Shown here in pieces: positions 27,757 through 37,375 of a stretch of 64,000 nucleotides of DNA. The translations under genes and the position numbers were made by a program. How positions within the stretch are numbered: position 1 is the stretch's first letter; each line of letters starts with the position of its first letter. The notes beneath the pieces are model-generated. The model was not told the origin of the DNA and did no database searches. It saw nothing but the letters and a program-made list of their open reading frames with translations. The stretch covers positions 1 to 64,000 of the forward strand of contig NZ_LWHQ01000043.1 in assembly GCF_001653715.1 (NCBI RefSeq), in the 5' to 3' direction. The DNA comes from Methylobacterium platani (GTDB lineage Bacteria; Pseudomonadota; Alphaproteobacteria; Rhizobiales; Beijerinckiaceae).

Positions 27757-29049
27757 TCAGGAGCGGTCCGGGCGGCGTTCCAGGAGCGCGACGTAGAAGC
27801 CGTCGGTGCCGGTGCGCTCCGGGCTCATCTGGATGCCGTGCGCCGTGCGCCGCACCCTGGCCTCGACCGCCTCCGGCAGGTCGAGGAGGCCCGGCGCGAC
27901 GTCGTCGCGGCGCGCCGCCAGGCCCGCGACCGCCGCGTCGTTCTCCTCCGGCAGCAGCGAGCAGGTGACGTAGACGATCCGGCCGCCCGGCCGCACCAGC
28001 CGGGCAGCGCGGTCGAGCACCGCCTCCTGCTCGGCCACCCGCGCCGCGAGGCTGCCGGGGCGCAGGCGCCACTTGGCGTCCGGGTTGCGCCGCCAGGTGC
28101 CCGAGCCGGTGCAGGGCGCGTCGACGAGGACGAGGTCGGCGGTGCCGTCGAGATCCGTGAGGACGTCGGGCCGCCCCTTCCCGCCGCGGGGCGTGCGCAC
28201 CTCGGCCGCGGCGCCGGCCCGGCGCAGGCGCTCGTGGACCGGCGCGAGGCGGCGGGGATCGCCGTCGGTAGCGATCAACCGGCCCTCGTTGCCCATCAGG
28301 GCGGCGAGCGCCAGGGTCTTGCCGCCGCCGCCGGCGCAGAGATCGATCACCGTCATGCCGGGCTTCGCGCCGGAGAGGCGGGCGGCGAGCTGCGAGCCCT
28401 CGTCCTGGATCTCGAACCAGCCGTCGAGGAATTCCGGTTCGACGTGGAGCGCCGGCCCGCGCCCGTCCTCGCCGAGCGGCACCCGCAGGCCGTCCGGCGC
28501 GAGCGGCGTCGGCTCGGCGTTGAGATGCGCCAGCGCCTCCCGCGTCCCCTCGCGGGTCGCCTTGAGGGTGTTGACCCGGATGTCGAGGGGCGCGCGGCGG
28601 GCGAGCGCCCGCAATTCCGGCAGGAGGTCGCCGCCGAGGGCCGCCTCCAGCGAGGGCACCACCCATTCCGGCACGTCGCCGGCGACGTGGACGGGGGCGT
28701 CGGCGAGGGTGCCGGTCTCGAGCCGGGCGCGCTCGGCCTCCGTCAGGGGGGCGGGCGCGAAGCGCTCGCCGGTGAACAGCTCCGAGACGGTCTGGGCGGC
28801 GAGGCCGCGCTGGAGCCGCAGCGAGCCGATCAGCACGGCGCGCGGGCTGTCCTCGCCCATGATCCAGGCGGCGGAGGCGCGACGGCGCAAGCCGTCGTAG
28901 ACCAGGGTGGCGATGGTGGCGCGGTCGCCGGAGCCGGCGAAGCGGTGGGCGAGGCCCCAGTCCTTCAGGGCGTCGGCGACCGGGCGGCGGCGCTCGGCGA
29001 TGTCGGCCAGGACCTCGATGGCGGCGGAGAGACGGGCACCGGGATTCAT
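27757..29049 (-). CDS. RsmB/NOP-family RNA (cytosine-C5) methyltransferase
   Basis: The 430-residue enzyme has an NusB-like N-terminal domain (1-130) and a SAM-dependent methyltransferase domain. The SAM motif is VIDLCAGGGGKTLALAALMG, motif IV is VDAPCTGSGTWRRNPDAKWR and the catalytic cysteine is in VTCSLLPEEN. It is expected to methylate 16S rRNA at a cytosine (C967-equivalent) or a related site. The ATG at 29049 (MNPGARLSAA) is used; the longer open frame is non-conserved. The two-cysteine chemistry of the family is intact. Confidence 0.88.
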   Translation of the reverse strand: MNPGARLSAAIEVLADIAERRRPVADALKDWGLAHRFAGSGDRATIATLVYDGLRRRASAAWIMGEDSPRAVLIGSLRLQRGLAAQTVSELFTGERFAPAPLTEAERARLETGTLADAPVHVAGDVPEWVVPSLEAALGGDLLPELRALARRAPLDIRVNTLKATREGTREALAHLNAEPTPLAPDGLRVPLGEDGRGPALHVEPEFLDGWFEIQDEGSQLAARLSGAKPGMTVIDLCAGGGGKTLALAALMGNEGRLIATDGDPRRLAPVHERLRRAGAAAEVRTPRGGKGRPDVLTDLDGTADLVLVDAPCTGSGTWRRNPDAKWRLRPGSLAARVAEQEAVLDRAARLVRPGGRIVYVTCSLLPEENDAAVAGLAARRDDVAPGLLDLPEAVEARVRRTAHGIQMSPERTGTDGFYVALLERRPDRS

Positions 29050-29175
29050 CGCGACACCGCCCACCGCGAAACCGCCACGGATGCGCCGCGGGGCCGGCGC
29101 ATCACGGCCAAGCTTTCGGCCCGCACGGCCTCGACACCTTGGCGGTCCACCCCGCAGAGCCGGAGTTCCGCCCGC

Positions 29176-29364
29176 ATGATCCCTCGTCCCATTCCGTCCG
29201 CCCTCGCCGTGAGTCTCGCCGGCCTGATCGCGCTGGCGGCCGGCGCCTGCGCCACCGCCCCGGCGGCGCCGGCCGTCGACCTCACCCCGCCGCCGCCCAG
29301 GCCCTACGACGCCAAGACGCAACTCGAATACGGCAGCCCGCCGCCGCGGGCCCCGCGCTACTGA
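29176..29364 (+). CDS. small lipoprotein-like protein
   Basis: A 62-residue product with a hydrophobic N-terminus (SALAVSLAGLIALAAGACAT) whose GAC could be a lipobox, then a Pro-rich tail (VDLTPPPPRPYDAKTQ) ending PPPRAPRY. It starts at ATG 29176, divergent from the methyltransferase. I do not recognise a domain. Similar short Pro-rich lipoproteins are common in alphaproteobacteria and have no known role. Confidence 0.55.
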   Translation: MIPRPIPSALAVSLAGLIALAAGACATAPAAPAVDLTPPPPRPYDAKTQLEYGSPPPRAPRY

Positions 29365-29410
29365 AGCGGCTCCCCTTACCCTCCCGGCGCCGGGATGGCG
29401 AGGCGGCGCC

Positions 29411-29830
29411 TCACGCGAGGAGGATCTTCGCCCCGAAGATCAGCCACATCGCCATCAGGACGAGAGCCCCGGCGAGGAAGGCCTGGAAGCGCCGGATCAC
29501 CATGTTCGTGGTGGCGTAGATCCCCGCATGGACGATCCGCGTCGCCACGAACAGCCAGGCGAGGCCGACGAACAGGGCGTCGGCCTTCGCCGTCGCGAGC
29601 GCCAGTCCGGTCAGCACGTAGAACAGCACCGGCAGCTCGAACTGGTTGGCGAAGGCGTTCGAGACCTGCTGCACCGGCGCCGGCCAGGTCCGCTCGCCGA
29701 GCGAGATGTCCTTCAGCTCGACCTGCCCGTCCCGCGCCGCGGCGAAGCGCTTCCGCCCGGTCCAGAGCAGCAGGCAGAAGGTCAGCAGGACCTGGACGAG
29801 GACGGGGGCGAGGACGGCTTTCGGGCTCAT
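29411..29830 (-). CDS. MAPEG-family membrane protein
   Basis: The 139-residue protein has four hydrophobic segments (about 5-25, 62-82, 84-100, 112-135) and the family pattern SNAFANQFELPVLFYVL. Human relatives are glutathione-dependent transferases or leukotriene enzymes, but bacterial members mostly have unknown activity. The ATG is preceded by AGGA on the minus strand. No operon partner is visible. Confidence 0.82.
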   Translation of the reverse strand: MSPKAVLAPVLVQVLLTFCLLLWTGRKRFAAARDGQVELKDISLGERTWPAPVQQVSNAFANQFELPVLFYVLTGLALATAKADALFVGLAWLFVATRIVHAGIYATTNMVIRRFQAFLAGALVLMAMWLIFGAKILLA

Positions 29831-30041
29831 GGGGGTCCTGACGGGAATGGCGGGAGATCGTCTGCGGTCGGGTTCTCACCTTCGGTGAGCCCCAGGATGC
29901 CGTGGAGAGGCGGCCGCGTCCCGGCCTATCGTCACCGCCGCCGTCGAGGCCTCGGCGCCCGGTTCGCCTGCCGGGGTGCCCCGCCCCCTTCGTCGGCTCA
30001 AATCCCCTCCTCCGCCCCCTTTCGCAACCGCCCCGGCGGCG

Positions 30042-30047
30042 CTACAT
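30042..30047 (+). promoter_or_regulatory. -10 box of the 6S RNA promoter
   Basis: CTACAT at 30042-30047 lies 7-8 bases before the predicted 5' end of 6S RNA. A weak -35-like TTCGCA begins at 30021, about 15 bases upstream. Confidence 0.4.
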
Positions 30048-30052
30048 GAGGT

Positions 30053-30213
30053 CGGCGGGGCTGCGGTTCTCGTCAGGAGACACATTCCCCGGGGCCTTAT
30101 CGACTCCCTCGGGAGCTGTCACTGCCCTGGTCCGTGGACCGGGGCATAACGGCGCCCACCTACTTCGTAGGTTTCCCGGGATCGATTCTCCAACGGCTCT
30201 CGTGGCTCCGCGC
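30053..30213 (+). ncRNA. ssrS: 6S RNA
   Basis: 6S RNA binds sigma70 RNA polymerase and dampens transcription in stationary phase. It lies directly upstream of the 5-formyltetrahydrofolate cyclo-ligase gene, the classic location. The ends form a long closing stem: 30055-30066 pairs with 30200-30211 over 12 bp including G-U pairs. The interior has the conserved pattern of CCCTCGGGAGCTGTCACTG, then CCTGGTCCGTGGACCGGGGC, an open region, and the small hairpin CCTACTTCGTAGG near 30160-30172. The exact ends were estimated from the stem. Confidence 0.85.
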
Positions 30214-30223
30214 TGAGACTTCC

Positions 30224-30814
30224 ATGACGACGGACGACCCTCCCGCCTCCCCGGACAAGGCCACCCTGCGCAAGGCGGCCCTGGCACGGCGGGACGGGCT
30301 GGCGGTCGAGGCCCGCGCGGCGGCCTCCCGCCGCATCGCCGAGATCGTCCTCGACCTGCCTGAGATCGCGAATGCCGCGGTGGTCTCGGCCTACTGGCCG
30401 ATCCGCAGCGAGGTCGACCTGCGGCCGCTGATCGCCGCCTTGCGCGCCCGCGGCCAGGCGGTGGCCCTGCCGCAGGTGACGCCCGACGGGCTGGTGTTCC
30501 GGCTGGCCGCCGAGGGCGACGCGCTCGCCGCCGGCGGCTTCGGCCTGAGCGAGCCGGGACCCGATGCGCGGATCGTCGATCCCCGCGCCCTCCTGGTTCC
30601 GCTCGCCGCCTTCGACCGGCGCGGCCACCGCATCGGCTACGGCAAGGGCTATTACGACCGGGCGCTCGCGCGTCTCGACGCCGCGGAGCGGGCGCTCGCC
30701 ATCGGCATCGGGTTTTGCGCGCAGGAGACCCCGCGCGTGCCGGACGGCCCGCACGACCGGCCCCTCGACGGCATCGTCACCGAGGCGGGCCTGATCCACC
30801 CCACCGGAGACTGA
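30224..30814 (+). CDS. 5-formyltetrahydrofolate cyclo-ligase
   Basis: The 196-residue cytoplasmic enzyme converts 5-formyl-THF to 5,10-methenyl-THF with ATP. Seen motifs include KAALARRDGL at the N-terminus, SAYWPIRSEVDLRPL, and the ATP-binding RGHRIGYGKGYYDRALARL near residue 130. It sits immediately after 6S RNA, with which it is often co-transcribed. The ATG at 30224 is 10 bases past the end of the 6S stem. The YmdB-type gene follows 8 bases after the stop. Confidence 0.92.
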   Translation: MTTDDPPASPDKATLRKAALARRDGLAVEARAAASRRIAEIVLDLPEIANAAVVSAYWPIRSEVDLRPLIAALRARGQAVALPQVTPDGLVFRLAAEGDALAAGGFGLSEPGPDARIVDPRALLVPLAAFDRRGHRIGYGKGYYDRALARLDAAERALAIGIGFCAQETPRVPDGPHDRPLDGIVTEAGLIHPTGD

Positions 30815-30822
30815 ATCCCGCC

Positions 30823-31644
30823 ATGCGCCTCCTCTTCCTCGGCGACGTCGTCGGCCGGCCGGGCCGCCTGGCGGTGAGCGAGCGTCTGCCGTCCCTGCGC
30901 GAGCGCTGGCGCCTCGACTGCGTGGTGATCAACGGCGAGAACGCCGCCGGCGGCTTCGGCATCACCGAGAGCATCTGCGACGAGCTGATCAATGCCGGCG
31001 CCGACGCGGTGACCCTCGGCAACCACTCCTTCGACCAGCGCGAGGCCCTGGTGTTCATCGCCCGCCAGCCGCGGCTGGTGCGGCCGGCGAACTACCCGCC
31101 GGGCACGCCCGGCCGCGGCGCCACGGTGATCGAGACCCAGGGCGGCGCCCGGGTCCTCGTCGTCAACGTGATGGGGCGGATCTTCCTCGATCCCCTCGAC
31201 GATCCCTTCGCGGCGGCCGAGCGCGAGCTCTCGGCCTGCCCGCTGCGCGACGCCGCCGACGCGGTGATCGTCGACGTCCACGCCGAGGCGACGAGCGAGA
31301 AGGAGGCCTTCGGCTGGTTCCTCGACGGACGGGCGAGCCTCGTCGTCGGCACCCACACCCACGTGCCGACCGCCGACCACCGCATCCTGCCCGGCGGAAC
31401 CGCCTACATGTCCGATGTCGGCATGTGCGGCGACTACGATTCGGTGCTCGGCATGCAGAAGGACGAGCCGGTGCGCCGCTTCCTGCAGAAGACCCCGGGC
31501 AGCCGCCTCGAGGCCGCGACCGGCGAGGGCACCCTGTGCGGCCTCGCCGTCGAGACCGACGACGCGACCGGCCTCGCCCGGCGGGTGAGCCCGGTCCGCC
31601 TCGGGCCGCATCTCGAGGAGACCTGGCCGCGTCACTGGGACTGA
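30823..31644 (+). CDS. YmdB-type metallophosphoesterase (TIGR00282)
   Basis: The 273-residue protein has the metal ligands of this family in MRLLFLGDVVGRPGR, INGENAAGGFG, TLGNHSFDQ, VDVHAEATSEK and VVGTHTHVPTADHRI. The family includes Bacillus YmdB, a 2',3'-cyclic-nucleotide phosphodiesterase that affects biofilm and RNA turnover. It is 8 bases from the 5-FCL gene, so 6S RNA, 5-FCL and this gene probably form one unit. Confidence 0.9.
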   Translation: MRLLFLGDVVGRPGRLAVSERLPSLRERWRLDCVVINGENAAGGFGITESICDELINAGADAVTLGNHSFDQREALVFIARQPRLVRPANYPPGTPGRGATVIETQGGARVLVVNVMGRIFLDPLDDPFAAAERELSACPLRDAADAVIVDVHAEATSEKEAFGWFLDGRASLVVGTHTHVPTADHRILPGGTAYMSDVGMCGDYDSVLGMQKDEPVRRFLQKTPGSRLEAATGEGTLCGLAVETDDATGLARRVSPVRLGPHLEETWPRHWD

Positions 31645-31786
31645 ACCCCCGGGGACTGAACCTCGGGGGACCGAAACCCCCGGGATGGCGGAAGCGCGCC
31701 GGCTTGATCGGCCAAGCCGTACCCGGCACAGTGCCGGCCGACCCCCGTCGCGGACGGGGACCCCGCGACAGTGAGTACGGCCCGCG

Positions 31787-32833
31787 ATGGCGGCGAGCGC
31801 AGCGTCCCCTCCCCTGACATCGCCGCGGATCTACCTCATCCGCATGGCGGTGTTCCTGACGCTGGCCGGCTTCCTGGCCTTCGTGCTCTATCGCCAGATC
31901 GTGCCGGCCTTCATGGCCAATCCGGGCCTCAACGGGCTGATCCTCGGCGCGACGCTGATCGCCATCCTCATGGCCTTCGGGCAGGTGCAGCGCCTGTTTC
32001 GCGAGGTGCGCTTCGCCAACCGCACCGCGACCGGCGCCGCCGATCCAGGCACGCCCCGCGTGCTCGGCGCCCTCGCCCCCGCCTTGCAGGCGGCGAAGGC
32101 CGACCGGCCGCACCCGCAGGCGCAGTTCCAGCCGCTCCTCGACACCGTCGCCTCGCGCCTCGACGAGGGGCGCGAGATCCTGCGCTACATCGGCGGGCTG
32201 CTGATCCTGCTCGGGCTGCTCGGCACCTTCTGGGGCCTGATCGACACCCTGTCGGCGGTAGGCGGGGTGATCCGCTCGATGCGCGCCGGCGGCGGCGACG
32301 CCGCGGTGATGTTCGACGAGTTGAAGAGCGGCCTCGCGGTGCCGCTGTCGGGCATCGGCCTCGCCTTTTCGGCCTCGCTGTTCGGCCTCGCCGGCTCGCT
32401 GGTGATCGGCTTCCTCGACCTCCAGGCGGGGCAGGCCCATACCCGGTTCTACAACGAATTGGAGGATTGGCTCGTCACCGCGGCGGGTCCCGCGCCCGCC
32501 CCGGTGCCGGTCCCCGTCACGGTGCCGGCCGCCGCCGCCCTCGCCGCCGCGGCCTCCGCGCCGCGCCCGCCCGAGCCGGCGCCGCGGGGCGACGCGGTGC
32601 TCAAGGACATCGCCGACGCGATGTCCCGCCTCGGCACCCTCGTCGGCGACAGCACGGCGCATGGCCGGGCCAGCACCCAGGCGATGGCGAACCTCGCCGA
32701 GGGCATCCAGGGCCTCGTGCAGCACATGCGGGCCGAGCAGCAGATGATCCGCGACTGGGTCGAGGCCCAGGCCAACCGCGAGCGCGAGCTGAAGCAGGTG
32801 CTCGACCGCCTCGCCCGGGAGAAGGTGGAGTGA
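31787..32833 (+). CDS. MotA/TolQ/ExbB-type proton-channel subunit
   Basis: The 348-residue protein has hydrophobic segments at about 15-38, 45-65, 140-165 and 180-215. Its core, ILRYIGGLLILLGLLGTFWG followed by VPLSGIGLAFSASLFGLAGS, matches the two conserved MotA/ExbB helices that line a proton channel. The C-terminal 120 residues are Ala/Pro-rich and then helical (RERELKQVLDRLAREK), unlike TolQ or ExbB. A MotB/OmpA-type gene follows 7 bases after the stop, so the two make a stator-like pair. No flagellar or tol/exb genes lie nearby, so the process it powers is unknown. Confidence 0.82.
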   Translation: MAASAASPPLTSPRIYLIRMAVFLTLAGFLAFVLYRQIVPAFMANPGLNGLILGATLIAILMAFGQVQRLFREVRFANRTATGAADPGTPRVLGALAPALQAAKADRPHPQAQFQPLLDTVASRLDEGREILRYIGGLLILLGLLGTFWGLIDTLSAVGGVIRSMRAGGGDAAVMFDELKSGLAVPLSGIGLAFSASLFGLAGSLVIGFLDLQAGQAHTRFYNELEDWLVTAAGPAPAPVPVPVTVPAAAALAAAASAPRPPEPAPRGDAVLKDIADAMSRLGTLVGDSTAHGRASTQAMANLAEGIQGLVQHMRAEQQMIRDWVEAQANRERELKQVLDRLAREKVE

Positions 32834-32840
32834 CGCCCTG

Positions 32841-33854
32841 ATGGCCGGCCGCCTCGTCCGGCGCGACCGCGCCCTCAACGTCTGGCCGGGCTACGTCGAC
32901 GCGCTGACGACGCTGCTGCTGTCGGTCGTCTTCCTGCTCACCATCTTCGTCACCGGCCAGTTCTTCCTGTCGCAGGAGCTGTCCGGCCGCGACACGGTGC
33001 TGGAGCGGCTGAACCGCCAGATCTCGGAGCTGACCGACTTGCTGGCGCTGGAGCGCTCCGGCAAGCGGGCGCTGGAGGAGAGCGCCGCCGGCCTGCGGGC
33101 GAACCTCTCGAATTCCGAGGCCGAGCGGCGGCGCCTCCAGGGCCTGCTCGCCACCGACCAGGGCGCGGAGGGCAAGGCGGCCGAGCTCGGCCGCCAGCTC
33201 GACGCGGAGAAGGGCGCCACCACCCGGGCGCTCGGCCAGGTCGACCTCCTGAACCAGCAGATCTCGGCGATGCGCCAGCAGCTCGCCGCGCTCGAGGACG
33301 CGCTCGCGGCCTCCGAGACCCGCGACCGCGAGAGCCAGGCCCGCATCGCCGATCTCGGCAGTCGCCTCAACGTCGCGCTGGCCCAGCGGGTGCAGGAACT
33401 CGCCCGCTACCGCTCGGACTTCTTCGGCCGCCTGCGCCAGATCCTCGGCAGCCGCCCCGACATCCGCATCGTCGGCGACCGGTTCGTGCTGCAGTCGGAA
33501 GTGCTGTTTTCCGCCGGCCAGGCGGTGCTGAAGCCCGAGGCCGGCCCGGAGATCGACCGGATCGCCGGGGCGATCCTGGAGCTCAACCGCCAGATCCCCG
33601 CCGACATCCCGTGGGTGCTGCGCGTCGACGGCCATACCGACGCGCGGCCGATCAACTCGCCGCAATTCCCCTCGAACTGGGCGCTCTCGGCGGCGCGCGC
33701 GATCGCGGTGGTGCAGTACCTGGTGGGCAAGGGCATCCCGCCGCAGCGGCTGCTGGCCGGCGCCTTCGGCGAGTTCCAGCCGCTCGATTCCGGGACGAGC
33801 GAGGAGGCCTACGCGCGCAACCGGCGGATCGAGATGAAGCTGACGGAGCGGTGA
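32841..33854 (+). CDS. MotB/OmpA-type peptidoglycan-anchored partner
   Basis: The 337-residue protein has one membrane helix (about 17-42) with an Asp in VWPGYVDALTTLLLSVVFLL, the position of the proton-carrying residue in MotB-like subunits. A coiled coil (about 50-185) follows, then an OmpA-like domain with LQSEVLFSAGQAVLKPEAG, RVDGHTDARPI and the peptidoglycan-binding RNRRIEMKL. The TM-coil-OmpA order and the tight link to the channel gene argue for an ion-driven complex anchored to the cell wall. The long coil separates it from TolR and ExbD. Confidence 0.85.
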   Translation: MAGRLVRRDRALNVWPGYVDALTTLLLSVVFLLTIFVTGQFFLSQELSGRDTVLERLNRQISELTDLLALERSGKRALEESAAGLRANLSNSEAERRRLQGLLATDQGAEGKAAELGRQLDAEKGATTRALGQVDLLNQQISAMRQQLAALEDALAASETRDRESQARIADLGSRLNVALAQRVQELARYRSDFFGRLRQILGSRPDIRIVGDRFVLQSEVLFSAGQAVLKPEAGPEIDRIAGAILELNRQIPADIPWVLRVDGHTDARPINSPQFPSNWALSAARAIAVVQYLVGKGIPPQRLLAGAFGEFQPLDSGTSEEAYARNRRIEMKLTER

Positions 33855-33875
33855 GGCGGAACCGCTCGATCCTGT

Positions 33876-33900
33876 CCGCGACCTCATCCTGAGGTCGCGG
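33876..33900. repeat. palindrome CCGCGACCTCA-TCC-TGAGGTCGCGG
   Basis: Perfect 11-bp arms with a TCC loop lie between the OmpA-type gene and the convergent ABC transporter gene. A second copy with decayed arms is at 48663-48681. CTCATCCTGAG is, from memory, a common core of Rhizobiales intergenic repeats. Confidence 0.65.
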
Positions 33901-33951
33901 AGTAAGAAAACCCTGCCGCTGAGGGCGCTCGCCCCTCACACTTCCGCCACC

Positions 33952-35757
<1,806 letters not shown>

Positions 35758-35902
35758 CTGAACTGTCGTGCTGTCCGGGGTGCCGGCGCTTGTTTGGCGC
35801 ACGGAGGTGAGGTATAGGCCGCCGCTCATCCGATTACGCGCGATCAATGGCCGCGGCCCGAAGCGGAGCGTTCGGCGCGGGTCGCACTCTTAGGAATTCG
35901 TC

Positions 35903-36211
35903 ATGGCAAAGCAAGCAGCCCCCGCCGCCAAGCAGGCGGCCCCCGTCGCCGGCAAGTCGGTCGCGACCCCCAAGGTGGCCCGCACCGCGACCGAGCACCC
36001 GGACTACCACTTCATCAAGGTGGTGCTGACCGACGGCAGCTCGTTCATGACCCGCTCCACCTACGGCAAGGAGGGCGACACCCTCAACCTCGACATCGAC
36101 CCGAGCACGCATCCGGCCTGGACCGGCGGCGAGCAGAAGCTGATGGACCGCGGCGGCCGCCTGTCCCGCTTCAACTCGCGCTTCGCCGGCATCTCGTTCG
36201 GCAAGAAGTAA
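35903..36211 (+). CDS. rpmE: 50S ribosomal protein L31
   Basis: The 102-residue protein carries an Ala/Lys-rich N-terminal extension of about 30 residues (MAKQAAPAAKQAAPVAGKSV), then the L31 core HPDYHFIKVVLTDGSSFMTR, DIDPSTHPAWTGG and RFNSRFAGISF. It lacks the zinc-binding cysteines of C-type L31 and so belongs to the zinc-independent group. AGGA precedes the ATG by 7 bases. A strong bidirectional terminator follows. High and growth-linked expression is expected. Confidence 0.95.
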   Translation: MAKQAAPAAKQAAPVAGKSVATPKVARTATEHPDYHFIKVVLTDGSSFMTRSTYGKEGDTLNLDIDPSTHPAWTGGEQKLMDRGGRLSRFNSRFAGISFGKK

Positions 36212-36231
36212 GCGACCGCATCGTTCGCGCG

Positions 36232-36265
36232 AAAAAAGCCCCGGCCTCGCGGCCGGGGCTTTTTT
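36232..36265. terminator. bidirectional Rho-independent terminator
   Basis: GCCCCGGCC-TCGC-GGCCGGGGC is flanked by six As on the left and six Ts on the right, so it can end the rpmE transcript on the plus strand and the DUF1465 transcript on the minus strand. Confidence 0.93.
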
Positions 36266-36317
36266 CGTGCCGCGTGTGCGAAGAAGGGCGCGGACGACGC
36301 GCCCTCCCCCATCGGTC

Positions 36318-36842
36318 TCAGCCGAAGGCGACCCGCAGCATGTCGTGCTGGGCGAAGACGGGGCTCACCCGCGGCTCCGGGGTCGGGCGGTCGTCGGAGA
36401 TGAGCTTGTCGAGATGGAGGATGCGGGCATGCAGCCGCTTCGACTGGCCGATCAGGGCCTGGAGCGAGAGCGGCAGCTCGGCGACGAGGACCGGGGCGGC
36501 CTCGTTCGGCTCGACGGAGGAGAGGCGCACCCGGGTCTTCTCCTCGGCGGCCTCGCTCAGGCTCAGCTCGCCCTCGGACACCGCACGCTGCACCAGCAGC
36601 CACGAGGCGATCTGCATCAGGCGGGTGGTGAGCCGCATGCTCTCGCTGGCGTAGGTCAGGGCGGCGTGGCGGGCGAGCAGGCGCGATTCGTCCCGGCCGG
36701 GACCGTCGAGATAGGCCGCGGTCTCCTCCACGAGGGTCATGCCCTCGCGAAACAGCATCTTGAAGCCGTCCGACGCCACGAAGGTCTCGCCGAAGCGCAC
36801 GGTGGGCTCTTCCGCCCGAAACATCACGTCCATCACGCCCAT
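36318..36842 (-). CDS. DUF1465 protein (RcdA-like)
   Basis: The 174-residue protein belongs to DUF1465, the family that, as I recall, includes Caulobacter RcdA, a helical adaptor that delivers the cell-cycle regulator CtrA to ClpXP. The helical core FVASDGFKMLFREGMTLVEETAAYLDG and SESMRLTTRLMQIASWLLVQRAV is clear, and the tail after about residue 150 looks disordered, as in RcdA. The ATG at 36842 follows AGGAGGG by 4 bases. A role in regulated proteolysis of CtrA is inference from the family. Confidence 0.75.
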   Translation of the reverse strand: MGVMDVMFRAEEPTVRFGETFVASDGFKMLFREGMTLVEETAAYLDGPGRDESRLLARHAALTYASESMRLTTRLMQIASWLLVQRAVSEGELSLSEAAEEKTRVRLSSVEPNEAAPVLVAELPLSLQALIGQSKRLHARILHLDKLISDDRPTPEPRVSPVFAQHDMLRVAFG

Positions 36843-37066
36843 GATCCCTCCTGTGCCACCGCGACCCCGGTCCCGCGTCGATACGGGACACTGGCGGTGC
36901 GCTCGGGCTGTCTGGCGCAACGATAGCGCCAGTCCGCGGACCGCGCGCCGTCAACCAATCGTTAACCTTAACGTCAACGCGGGAAGCGGAGGGCCGATCC
37001 GGGCGAGGCAGAAAATTCGCGCGGCGGGCGGGGGCGATCGGGGATGGCCTGGAGGGGGGATGGTCC

Positions 37067-37175
37067 GGGGAAAAAAGAAAGCCGCCCCTTGGGGCGGCTG
37101 AAAGAGTCGTACAGGGAGGCATCAAACAGAGTGGACAGAGACCACTCGACATCCAGAAAGCTGGACCGACTTGGT
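37067..37175 (-). ncRNA. candidate trans-acting sRNA
   Basis: Read on the minus strand, the transcript would hold a hairpin TCCAG/CTGGA with loop CTTT (37165-37152), then GAGTGG/CCACTC with a 7-base loop (37147-37129). An unpaired stretch with CCTCCC (37119-37114) follows, then a terminator. The CCTCCC motif is complementary to a Shine-Dalgarno sequence, as in several alphaproteobacterial sRNAs that block translation. The 5' end is uncertain (about 37172). No protein is encoded and the neighbours are read separately. It needs RNA data to confirm. Confidence 0.55.
37071..37098 (-). terminator. Rho-independent terminator, minus strand
   Basis: Stem GCCGCCCC-AA-GGGGCGGC on the minus strand is followed by TTTCTTTTTT (37080-37071). 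It ends the candidate sRNA; no minus-strand protein gene lies between it and DUF1192, about 550 bases upstream. Confidence 0.85.
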
Positions 37176-37333
37176 TATCGCCCGGAAGGCTTAAAAAATG
37201 GTTAACGCCGCAGGCGCCGGGGCCGGAAAGCGCCTGGCGCGCAACCGGATGGCGGAAGCGGCATACGCGGGAGGGCGGTGACGACCGGGCCGATCGCCGC
37301 TGGACGAGCCGCCGACCCCCCTCCCCGCGGCCG

Positions 37334-37375
37334 GCGAGAGGGCGAGGGCGAGAGGGCGAGGGCGAGAGGACGAGG
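37334..37375. repeat. 14-bp tandem repeat, three units
   Basis: Two exact units of GCGAGAGGGCGAGG and one unit with a single change lie end to end in non-coding DNA. The phase is not tied to any gene. Confidence 0.85.

Noticed and set aside
31787..33854. Zorya-type anti-phage system (ZorA/ZorB look-alikes)
   Set aside because: The two proteins resemble ZorA/ZorB in general layout, but no ZorC, ZorD or ZorE gene and no other defence gene adjoins them; the neighbours are housekeeping.
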